Shown one piece after another: positions 24,883 to 32,087 of a DNA stretch of 64,000 nt (position 1 is its first letter; the number at the start of each line of letters is the position of its first letter). Below the pieces are notes generated by a model, which worked only from the letters and a program-made list of their open reading frames with translations, did no database searches and was not told where the DNA came from. Source of the DNA: CALODP01 sp942492055 (GTDB lineage: Bacteria; Bacteroidota; Ignavibacteria; Ignavibacteriales; Melioribacteraceae); contig CALODP010000015.1 of the NCBI GenBank assembly GCA_942492055.1, positions 372,001 to 436,000 on the forward strand, in the 5' to 3' direction. The translations under genes were made by a program, and so were the position numbers.

Positions 24883-25272
24883 ATGGCCGAGGAGTTAGTT
24901 ACTGTAGAAGTTAGTCGGGAAGAATGGGTTGAAAAGGACTTCAAAAGAATTGTCGGGGAATATACTTGTCCCGCAGAAGAAGCCAAAAGGTTGATAAGAT
25001 TATCCCTCGCAAAGCTAATTACAAAACCGAAGGAAACACCAAAAACCGAGAGTGTTCCGGAATTAAAGAAGGCTCCGGAGGAAAAGTCTATCGATACTCC
25101 AGATACTAATGAGGAAGATGAGAAGATAAGCACCAAAACGGCTGAAGAATATCCTGATGACACTTGGCGTGTCCCGGATATAAAAAAATGGTTAGATGAT
25201 AATAAAATAGAATATCAATCTACCGCAAAGAAAAATGAATTATTGAAACTAATACCTAAGCAGTCCGCATAA
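24883..25272 (+). CDS. Capsid-associated protein with C-terminal HeH/SAP-like domain
   Basis: A 129-residue protein. The N-terminal ~50 residues are folded (VSREEWVEKDFKRIVGEYTC), followed by a low-complexity P/E/K/T linker. The C-terminal ~30 residues are a helix-extended-loop-helix (WRVPDIKKWLDDNKIEYQST, KNELLKLIPK) of the kind that binds nucleic acid. It sits directly after the major capsid gene. Its role is uncertain. Confidence 0.6.
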   Translation: MAEELVTVEVSREEWVEKDFKRIVGEYTCPAEEAKRLIRLSLAKLITKPKETPKTESVPELKKAPEEKSIDTPDTNEEDEKISTKTAEEYPDDTWRVPDIKKWLDDNKIEYQSTAKKNELLKLIPKQSA

Positions 25273-25276
25273 CACA

Positions 25277-25327
25277 CAAGCGATACGCTTGTCGAGATCC
25301 CGGAGGAGTGCCACCTCCGGGGTATTT
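25277..25327 (+). terminator. Tandem hairpins, probable terminator after capsid genes
   Basis: CAAGCG/CGCTTG (25277-25282 with 25286-25291) is followed by CCCGGAGG/CCTCCGGG (25299-25306 with 25314-25321) and then GTATTTTT. The second hairpin plus T-stretch is a plausible partial terminator that raises capsid over tail expression. Confidence 0.5.
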
Positions 25328-25340
25328 TTAAGGAGAATGA

Positions 25341-25814
25341 ATGTATTGCACAATAGATGACATACGAGAAAACTATATCGATGAAAACACATTGATAAAC
25401 CTTCTTGATTCTGAAAACCGTTCTCGTCATACAATAGATTTGCAGAATCCGGAAGATCCAATATCGAAGAGAATTGAAAACGCAATTCTCGACGCATGTG
25501 CGGAAATCGATCCCTTTTTGGAACCGCTTGGAATTCTTCCATTGATTAATGTTCCTCGTCGTGTGAAATATCTGTGCGGTATGATTACTAAGAAAAACAT
25601 TTATCAGCGCAATCCGAGTTACAGCGATGAACTTCCGGAGCAAGTTCTGGAGGATTACAAAAGGTGTATTGAGGATTTGAGGTTGATAAAGTCGAAGAAG
25701 CTGAGCTTAGGAATAAAGCTAGATTCTCCATCAGCTTCGGCATCAAGTGAGGTAAAGGTAAACAAGACTGAAGCGGATCAATATTTTAGCGCGAGCATGC
25801 TGAGCAGATTCTAA
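25341..25814 (+). CDS. DUF1320 head-tail connector protein (Mu gp36-like)
   Basis: A 157-residue protein starting MYCTIDDIRENYIDENTLIN, typical of DUF1320, with KRIENAILDACAEIDPFLEP and VKYLCGMITKKNIYQRNPSY. It acts in head completion or head-tail joining. AAGGAGA precedes the ATG and the stop overlaps the next start. Confidence 0.8.
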   Translation: MYCTIDDIRENYIDENTLINLLDSENRSRHTIDLQNPEDPISKRIENAILDACAEIDPFLEPLGILPLINVPRRVKYLCGMITKKNIYQRNPSYSDELPEQVLEDYKRCIEDLRLIKSKKLSLGIKLDSPSASASSEVKVNKTEADQYFSASMLSRF

Positions 25815-26371
25815 TGACAACGTTTGAGACGATATACAGTTCATTCACTCCACCGAGGGAATACAAAAAGACAAGAGACGAAGTATTTGCTGGCATTTCA
25901 CGCAATAAGTATCCCTCTTGGGAAGGTTGGGTGCTTATAGATCTTGAAAAGGATATGCACGGGAAAATTAGAAATCCGGAATTGCTATTTGAAGAAATTG
26001 AAGAGACTGTAAAAGCATTTTACAAACGAAATTTCTATTCGCCGTTGCATTTGTCTCATTTTCCAAAAGGAATAGCAGAGCTACTATACTCAATTGCCTT
26101 AAATAACTCTGTTGATAAGGCGGCAAGAGTTTTACAAAGAACAATAAACGCTCTTAGTAATATAGACTCATGCTATAAAAAAGTTGAGGAAACAGGGCTT
26201 ATCGAATCGATTACGCTTTATGCTTTTTATGAATGTATGCAAAATTATGATGATGATGAGATAATAAAACATATAAAGACAAGTCGCATAGATATGAAAA
26301 TGAGATTTGATAGTCAAGACATGGTAGGAGTTTTCCAGAATATTCATCGGCCAATATTGGCCACAACATAA
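25814..26371 (+). CDS. GH108-like phage lysozyme without the usual EGG motif
   Basis: A 185-residue protein. DEVFAGISRNKYPSWEGW (22-39) and YKRNFYSPLHLSHFPKGIAE, SIALNNSVDKAARVLQRTIN match the glycoside hydrolase 108 muramidase fold and its peptidoglycan-binding part. In that family the catalytic Glu lies in an EGG motif about 17 residues before GIS. Here the equivalent position is about Ser 10, with no EGG. It is either a divergent endolysin using another acid (Glu 5 or Glu 16) or an inactive homologue. A membrane protein gene follows, as in lysis cassettes. Confidence 0.6.
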   Translation: MTTFETIYSSFTPPREYKKTRDEVFAGISRNKYPSWEGWVLIDLEKDMHGKIRNPELLFEEIEETVKAFYKRNFYSPLHLSHFPKGIAELLYSIALNNSVDKAARVLQRTINALSNIDSCYKKVEETGLIESITLYAFYECMQNYDDDEIIKHIKTSRIDMKMRFDSQDMVGVFQNIHRPILATT

Positions 26372-26384
26372 AAATGGAGGTAAC

Positions 26385-27233
26385 ATGAGAAAATTAGGAT
26401 TCGTCACTTTTTTAATCCTAATGCTTTTTAGCGCAGAAATGTTCGCTCAAACCGGTACCGGTCCGCCTGGTAATGAAATCGATTATTTCGCGACGATTCC
26501 GGCTCTTGCAATTCTGGTAACAATCGTTTCCGGATACATAAAAGAAGCCTTTAAGTTGACCGGATCCCCCGCTCAATATTTATCGTGGGGAGTTGCAGTA
26601 GTTCTTTCATGTATTGGTTATTTCCTAAAGATAGGAGTATTCGCTACCGTCGAATGGTATTACATATTTATCTACGGTTTAAGCGCAGGCTTAATTGCCA
26701 ACGGCTTATTTGACTGGGACGCAATTAGAAAGTTGTTGCAGTTATTCAAGGCACATACACCTATTGTTCTCGCTATGGTCATATCAATTCCTTTCGTGGC
26801 ATGTAGCGGTTCCGGTAACATCACTATAGAGGAAAAAGGAATAGCAGAGACATCGAAACTGGTTTCGTTGACTTACAACACTATCGAAGAGACGCAAAGC
26901 GCAATTAATAAAGAGAAAGGTGCTTTTGCAATTGCTGTTGATCTGTTGCCCGATGTTCTTAATTCCATTGAGGTATATCAGAATAAGAATGAATTGATTC
27001 TAGAAATTATAGATCTGGAAGAAAGTGAGGTGGCCTTTTTGGCCGGCAAATGCTCGGATTATAAAATCGTCAATTCTGACTTCTACAAAGATGTAATGAA
27101 GATACTGTTGTATTCCTTAAAAACCACATTGCTTCAGAGTTACACAAATAGTGAAGGAACGGTTTTTAAGGTGAGGAAATTTCTGATTCATGATAAATCA
27201 AGTATAGAAACAAAACTAAGCGATTATGGCTGA
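26385..27233 (+). CDS. Holin-like membrane domain fused to a lipoprotein-like domain
   Basis: A 282-residue protein. It has a signal peptide (residues 1-21, ending MFAQ), then a region with three membrane segments (TIPALAILVTIVSGYIK, YLSWGVAVVLSCIGYFL, WYYIFIYGLSAGLIANG) resembling phage holins. A second hydrophobic stretch then ends in a lipobox-like FVACSGSG (Cys 140), followed by a helical domain. This looks like a holin joined to an outer-spanin-like lipoprotein, next to the lysozyme gene. An internal start at Met 131 is possible. The lysis role is inferred from context. Confidence 0.5.
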   Translation: MRKLGFVTFLILMLFSAEMFAQTGTGPPGNEIDYFATIPALAILVTIVSGYIKEAFKLTGSPAQYLSWGVAVVLSCIGYFLKIGVFATVEWYYIFIYGLSAGLIANGLFDWDAIRKLLQLFKAHTPIVLAMVISIPFVACSGSGNITIEEKGIAETSKLVSLTYNTIEETQSAINKEKGAFAIAVDLLPDVLNSIEVYQNKNELILEIIDLEESEVAFLAGKCSDYKIVNSDFYKDVMKILLYSLKTTLLQSYTNSEGTVFKVRKFLIHDKSSIETKLSDYG

Positions 27234-27468
27234 AGAAAAGAAATATAAAGAATTAGAACCTAATCCGGCTCCGCTCCAAAATCCGGAGCCGGATCTCAAA
27301 GTAAGTATTTTTGAGCGCGCAAGCCTTTTTGTGAAAGAAAACAAATTTGCGATACTGCAAACACTTGGTGTTGTGTTAAGTTTTTTTAAGCCCAAAACAG
27401 TAGCAAATAAAATCGGGAAAATACTAACGATTAGCGGAAAAGGAAGAAATGCAAAGAGTAAAGATTAA
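27226..27468 (+). CDS. Hypothetical basic protein (80 aa)
   Basis: It overlaps both neighbours. A Pro/Glu-rich N-terminus is followed by one hydrophobic stretch (FAILQTLGVVLSFFK) and a Lys-rich tail. It may be a small lysis accessory. Not recognised. Confidence 0.45.
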   Translation: MAEEKKYKELEPNPAPLQNPEPDLKVSIFERASLFVKENKFAILQTLGVVLSFFKPKTVANKIGKILTISGKGRNAKSKD

Positions 27469-27898
27469 AGACATAATGAATCTTGTAAAAAAGAAGCTTG
27501 AGGATGGAGTAAAAGCTTTTCCTCAAGAGCATCGAAGAAGTGTTGAAATTCCGGTTTATTTGGCGGATTATAAATTAAATAACCTATTTGGTGTATTTCT
27601 CGTTATTCCACTTGGAGGTGGTTTTGGTGATTCCAAAGCCTCTAATGTGATTTTGCAAAATCACGATATTCAGATTGGTGTACTTGTTGGTATGCGCTGT
27701 ATTCACTCCCATCCAAGACCGGAGGAATACGTAGAACTCGCTATACGTTCTCTTACCGGAGTCGAAATCGAAGAAATTGATAGAACAGATAGAAAAATCT
27801 ACCCAATAAAATGGGAGCCAGTTGAAGAACTGTGGAAAGCGGACGAATGGTGGTATAAAATCACTTTTGTTGTTCCTAATGTAAATTTAGAAGAATGA
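27449..27898 (+). CDS. Tail completion protein, gp37/DUF1834-like
   Basis: A 149-residue protein (IKDIMNLVKKKLEDGVKAFP, EIPVYLADYKLNNLFGVFLV, MRCIHSHPRPEEYVELAIRS, WWYKITFVVP). Length, position after the connector and before the tail tube, and the beta-rich ending fit the Mu gp37/tail terminator group. Family assignment is moderate. Confidence 0.5.
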   Translation: MQRVKIKDIMNLVKKKLEDGVKAFPQEHRRSVEIPVYLADYKLNNLFGVFLVIPLGGGFGDSKASNVILQNHDIQIGVLVGMRCIHSHPRPEEYVELAIRSLTGVEIEEIDRTDRKIYPIKWEPVEELWKADEWWYKITFVVPNVNLEE

Positions 27899-27918
27899 AA
27901 CAAGGAGTATAAAGCATT

Positions 27919-28860
27919 ATGAGTAAAGCCGGATTTTCCCAAATTGGGACTTGTAATAAGGGGAGTTTATTGTCAACTCCTACAGACCAAATTTTAATGG
28001 GTATACGAGAAAACTCTACACTTAATATAAAAGATCATAAACAAGTAAAGGATTATCGTGAGAGGCCTTTGCGCAATATGATGAATTTTAAGTTCGAAGG
28101 CTCGTCATTGCAGGCAACAATGAAAATGTTAAAGCTTTTTACCGGTTGGGCTGCCGATGGCGCAGATGTCCAACTTGTTACTAATCCGCAGGTTGCGGGA
28201 GGCAACGGGAAAAGAGTTTTCCACTTTGTTGGAGATAACTCATGTGGTATAGGGTGGAAATATAAAATAGACAAAGATAAGAGAATCTTTAACCCAACTT
28301 TTGAAGTGGCCATGGAACATGACAGGGCGGAAACATTTATCGATGGAGCTGATTCAACAGATCAGGTTGATTTAGGAACTACAGGCGATGGAGCTGATAT
28401 GTCTTTATATAAAGCACCATATTTTTTAGCGTTTGAAGCTCCCAAAACAACTGCGTTATATTCACGAAAATCTATTGTTGAACGAGATCTACAACTCGAG
28501 ACAGTTGGGAAAAAATCCATCTATAATGAAGACATTGTGGATTATATCAAGGCTACATTGTCAATTACAGCAAGTGAAGCAGATATTCCCAATATCATTA
28601 CTCAGATTACAAAGCCTCTCGGCTGTTCAACAGTGTGGAAAGAGAAAAATGGTGACTCAACTTATATGGGGTTTGATTTTAATACTGGTGTCCTTTGTCA
28701 AAGTGATGAAATCAAAAACGACGATAATGACAACACCATAAAAGCTACTTTTACAGGCAAAATCCCGATCTATGATATTATTTGGGATTTTTCAGCAGCA
28801 GCCGGTGGAGATGCCACAGCAGACGGAGTTGTCGGTGGTACTATGAAATTTGGTTATTAA
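27919..28860 (+). CDS. Major tail tube protein (siphovirus type)
   Basis: A 313-residue protein. SKAGFSQIGTCNKGSLLS at the start and a beta-rich body with GMxKFGY-like ending are typical of tail tube subunits. It lies between the tail terminator and the tail assembly chaperone/tape measure. No sheath gene is present beside it, so the tail is non-contractile. Confidence 0.6.
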   Translation: MSKAGFSQIGTCNKGSLLSTPTDQILMGIRENSTLNIKDHKQVKDYRERPLRNMMNFKFEGSSLQATMKMLKLFTGWAADGADVQLVTNPQVAGGNGKRVFHFVGDNSCGIGWKYKIDKDKRIFNPTFEVAMEHDRAETFIDGADSTDQVDLGTTGDGADMSLYKAPYFLAFEAPKTTALYSRKSIVERDLQLETVGKKSIYNEDIVDYIKATLSITASEADIPNIITQITKPLGCSTVWKEKNGDSTYMGFDFNTGVLCQSDEIKNDDNDNTIKATFTGKIPIYDIIWDFSAAAGGDATADGVVGGTMKFGY

Positions 28861-28879
28861 AACAACATAGGTAACAGAA

Positions 28880-29152
28880 ATGAATGAATCAAAAGCAGTT
28901 GTAAAAAACGGAGTTTTATTTATTCCCTATAAAGGGAAAACTAATAAAGCAGTATTGAGAGTATTCGATAAAGACGGAAATCAAAGTTGTTATCGATCCT
29001 CAAGACTTGGAACTCTTAAGCAAGACAAAGACGGCTTTACAGCGTCCGGAATAGAGGGATTAAATGACTGTCGGATTGAAATAAAAGACTTAGAGAGCAA
29101 GAAAACGATTTTGGAAGTTAAACCGAGTTTCGAGGTTGTGAATGGAAAATAA
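28880..29152 (+). CDS. Hypothetical tail protein (90 aa)
   Basis: A small beta-rich protein (KAVVKNGVLFIPYKGKTNKA, AVLRVFDKDGNQSCY) between tail tube and tail chaperone, overlapping the chaperone start by 11 bases. It may be a tube accessory. Not recognised. Confidence 0.5.
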   Translation: MNESKAVVKNGVLFIPYKGKTNKAVLRVFDKDGNQSCYRSSRLGTLKQDKDGFTASGIEGLNDCRIEIKDLESKKTILEVKPSFEVVNGK

Positions 29153-29480
29153 GTCATTCATTGTAGGGGGTAAAAAATGTGAATTACTCGATTTGGATGA
29201 TATTTCACTTGACGAAGAAGATCGCTTATCAGAAGAACTTAACAAGTTTACTACAATTGAAAATATAGTTGATATTAAATTCGGGAGTAATAGTGAACTG
29301 AAAGATTTCCTTTCATGCATTATAAAAAGTAAAGAACCTATTGACTTCGGAAAAATCACTCGACCACAGGCTTTAGAAATGATTAAAAGTTTTTTTTTAA
29401 TCTTAATAAGAAGAGGAATTTCTACAAAGAACAGCATTGGAAAATTGAACAGAGAATTTCTCAAGGGTACTCAGAATTAA
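29142..29480 (+). CDS. Tail assembly chaperone, short form (G-like)
   Basis: A 112-residue acidic protein (CELLDLDDISLDEEDRLSEE) placed directly before the tape measure, the position of lambda G. Near its end a run of nine Ts (29390-29398) permits ribosomes to slip into the -1 frame. The 0-frame product stops at 29478-29480. Confidence 0.65.
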   Translation: MENKSFIVGGKKCELLDLDDISLDEEDRLSEELNKFTTIENIVDIKFGSNSELKDFLSCIIKSKEPIDFGKITRPQALEMIKSFFLILIRRGISTKNSIGKLNREFLKGTQN

Positions 29481-29734
29481 GGAAGCTTGGATCAAAAATA
29501 AACGATAATACTATTCCAGATTTAGCAAAAGGAGAATTGGAATATACCTATATGGATTCGATTCTTCTCTTTGTAAGCGGATGTGATGTATCTAAAATTC
29601 CAATAATCAGAAGAACAAGCCTTAGATACGTAAATCTGTTTTATCACAATAAGCTTCTTGAAACACTGAATGAAATTAATAGAATGATTTTAGAGTATAA
29701 AAAAATACTAAATAAAGATAACAACCAAGAATAA
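29142..29734 (+). CDS. Tail assembly chaperone, frameshifted long form (G-T-like)
   Basis: A -1 slip on T9 at 29390-29398 joins codons 1-85 of the short form to an open frame that is closed upstream by TAA 29384-29386. It continues without a stop to TAA at 29732-29734, giving ~197 residues. The downstream frame reads as real protein: FYKEQHWKIEQRISQGYSEL, then KLGSKINDNTIPDLAKGELE and TYMDSILLFVSGCDVSKIPI. Without the slip this part would need the TTG at 29537. The arrangement matches the conserved frameshift of tail chaperones in long-tailed phages. Confidence 0.65.
29390..29398 (+). promoter_or_regulatory. Programmed -1 frameshift slippery run (T9)
   Basis: In the 0 frame this reads AGT TTT TTT TTA. 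A slip back by one on the repeated TTT codons enters the -1 frame, whose protein-like sequence begins exactly here. Confidence 0.6.
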
Positions 29735-29744
29735 GGATATTCCT

Positions 29745-32087
29745 TTGAAAGAAATAGTCCTACAATTGCGAATTGATGGCGAACAAGGGATTCAAACTGT
29801 ACGCATAACAAAAGAGGAATTAGACAAGTTGCTTGCAAGTGCAACAAAGGTTGAGGACGAATTTACTAGCACCTATCAGGCTATTTCCAGAGAAGCACTA
29901 AAGTATAATGCTATATCAGATCAAACTGTTGATAGTATGGCCGATTGGATTCAAAAACAAAGCTTCACTCAAGCCAATATTGAAAAAACAATCAATGAAT
30001 TGGTAAAGCAAAACAGAGCTTTGGATATAAATTCCAAGGAATGGGTCAACAATGCTAGAGCTGCCGAAAATATCAGAGCAGCTTATCAAAAGGTAACTCT
30101 TCAAAATCAAGGTCTTTATAAATCTCAACGTCCTGTAGTAGCAGGAGCTTCACAAATGAATAATGCATTCGGCCAATTAGGATATGCAATAGGTGATGCC
30201 TCAATGTTTATGGTAGATGCCAGAATTGGAATGATGAGTATCGCAAACAATATCCCTATGGTAGTTCAAATGTTGAGCTTGGCACGTACTGAAATAACAT
30301 CTACTGGAAAGTCTCTAAAAAGTGCTTTAGTAGCTTCATTGATGGGGCCTGGTGGATTAATGATCGCAGTGAACGCTGTTGTTCTAGGTATGCAAATTCT
30401 TCCTTCGTTATTCGGAGACGTAACCAAATCTGCAAAACTGCAAAAAGAAGAAATCGAAAAGCTAAAAAATGAGTACAAAAAATTAACAAAGGCTCAATTA
30501 GAAAATCAGCTTTCGAAAAAGCTTGATGATTTGAAAAATATGGAGTTTTCTCCGGATTTCTTCGACCTGCTCATTAGTGGAATGACAAAATCTGGTGTTG
30601 TATATGACCGAACAATTGATGGGAGAGTTGCAAAAACTGTTCAAGAAATTGGAATAATCCAAGAAACAATAAAAAATCTTGGAATTAGAGAGGATATTCA
30701 AAATAGAATAAATATAAACCAAGAAAAACTTAATACCCTTAATAAGGAAAATTACCAAACAAGAGTTGCCGAAGCAAAAAGTTATAAAGAAGCTGAAGAA
30801 ACACTTGAAAAATGGATAAAGGCAGATGAGAAAAAACTCGATATATTGAACAATTCTGATCGCATAGCAAAGGATGAAAATGAGAAGAAAATACAAGATT
30901 TCGAAAGAGCTCAGGAACATGCATACGCTTTGGCCGAATTCGAAACTGATAATGAACTAATTCTTTTAAACCTAAAAAAAGAACAGTTGCAAAAGCGTCG
31001 TGAAGAGTATGAGAAATATGGTAAGGATGTTACGGAAATATTGTATGACTTGGAACTAGTAGAAGTTGAACTTGCGAAAAAGAGTAAGCCATCCCCTATA
31101 GTGGTCGAAGATCCGGATGATCTATTTCTCGACGATATTGCGAAGAAAGGAGATACAAATAAATATGATAAATCTGAACAAGCGAAGTTAGATCGGTGGT
31201 ATCTAAGAGAAGAAGAGAAGATTCGCCAGTACTCAAATTACAATCAAATGAAGATAGCATTAGATGAAGAATATCGGAGAAAAAGTGAGGAGATTGATAC
31301 TAAAATATTGCTTTCTAAAATTGCTACTTATGGACAAATAGTCAACGCAGCCGCTTCTGCCTTTAATCAAATCTATTCTGCAGCTGAAATGAATGTTTCA
31401 AGAGAAACCCAAGCATGGAAAACCAAAGAAAATAGAAAATTGGATACAGAACGCAAAATTGCATTAAAGCATGCCAGAACATCTCAGCAAAGAGAGAAAG
31501 TAAATGAGCAATATGACAAGAAGCAAGAAAAACTTGAAAATGAGGCACAAAAGAGAGCCAAGGAAAAATTAATAGTATGGTTCCGATTAAAACAAGCCGG
31601 AGATATAGCAGCTACCACTATGAGTACATATAAAGCAAGTACCTCGGCATTGGAACCACCTCCTGTTGGATTAGGTCCTATATATGGCTGGCCACTAAAA
31701 GCAGCAATAATTGCCGGAGGTTTGGCCAATGTCGCTATTATTGCATCTCAAAAGATCACGGCATATGAACATGGTGGGATTTTGCCAAAAGGAAAACAAG
31801 GCTTTTTCGAAGGATACGAAAATGAAATTGTTGCTCCGGAAAAATCATTTGCGCAGGCACACACTGAAATAATGTTTACGACAATGAATGTTCTACAAAA
31901 CGAGCTGAGAACTGGGAATTATTCACCTAATTCATCAAATAACTCAGAACTTCTATCAGAAATGAAACAAATGCGCTCGGAGTTTACTAAGCTTGCCGGA
32001 GGCGGTATAAAAGCTTATGTGAGCGAAAGAGGTTTCCGAAAAGCATATAAAGAAAACCAAACAACAGATATGAAACAAGGCATATGA
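29745..32087 (+). CDS. Tape measure protein
   Basis: A 780-residue protein from TTG, with AAGGAT upstream. Long helical and coiled-coil stretches run from residue ~200 to ~620. A hydrophobic Gly/Ala segment lies near 145-215 (GGLMIAVNAVVLGMQILPSL) and another near 630-670 (AAIIAGGLANVAIIAS). The conserved tape-measure end YEHGGILPKGKQGFFEGYE follows. It sets tail length; 780 residues implies a tail of the order of 100 nm by the usual rule. It overlaps the tail-tip gene by ATGA. Confidence 0.8.
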   Translation: MKEIVLQLRIDGEQGIQTVRITKEELDKLLASATKVEDEFTSTYQAISREALKYNAISDQTVDSMADWIQKQSFTQANIEKTINELVKQNRALDINSKEWVNNARAAENIRAAYQKVTLQNQGLYKSQRPVVAGASQMNNAFGQLGYAIGDASMFMVDARIGMMSIANNIPMVVQMLSLARTEITSTGKSLKSALVASLMGPGGLMIAVNAVVLGMQILPSLFGDVTKSAKLQKEEIEKLKNEYKKLTKAQLENQLSKKLDDLKNMEFSPDFFDLLISGMTKSGVVYDRTIDGRVAKTVQEIGIIQETIKNLGIREDIQNRININQEKLNTLNKENYQTRVAEAKSYKEAEETLEKWIKADEKKLDILNNSDRIAKDENEKKIQDFERAQEHAYALAEFETDNELILLNLKKEQLQKRREEYEKYGKDVTEILYDLELVEVELAKKSKPSPIVVEDPDDLFLDDIAKKGDTNKYDKSEQAKLDRWYLREEEKIRQYSNYNQMKIALDEEYRRKSEEIDTKILLSKIATYGQIVNAAASAFNQIYSAAEMNVSRETQAWKTKENRKLDTERKIALKHARTSQQREKVNEQYDKKQEKLENEAQKRAKEKLIVWFRLKQAGDIAATTMSTYKASTSALEPPPVGLGPIYGWPLKAAIIAGGLANVAIIASQKITAYEHGGILPKGKQGFFEGYENEIVAPEKSFAQAHTEIMFTTMNVLQNELRTGNYSPNSSNNSELLSEMKQMRSEFTKLAGGGIKAYVSERGFRKAYKENQTTDMKQGI

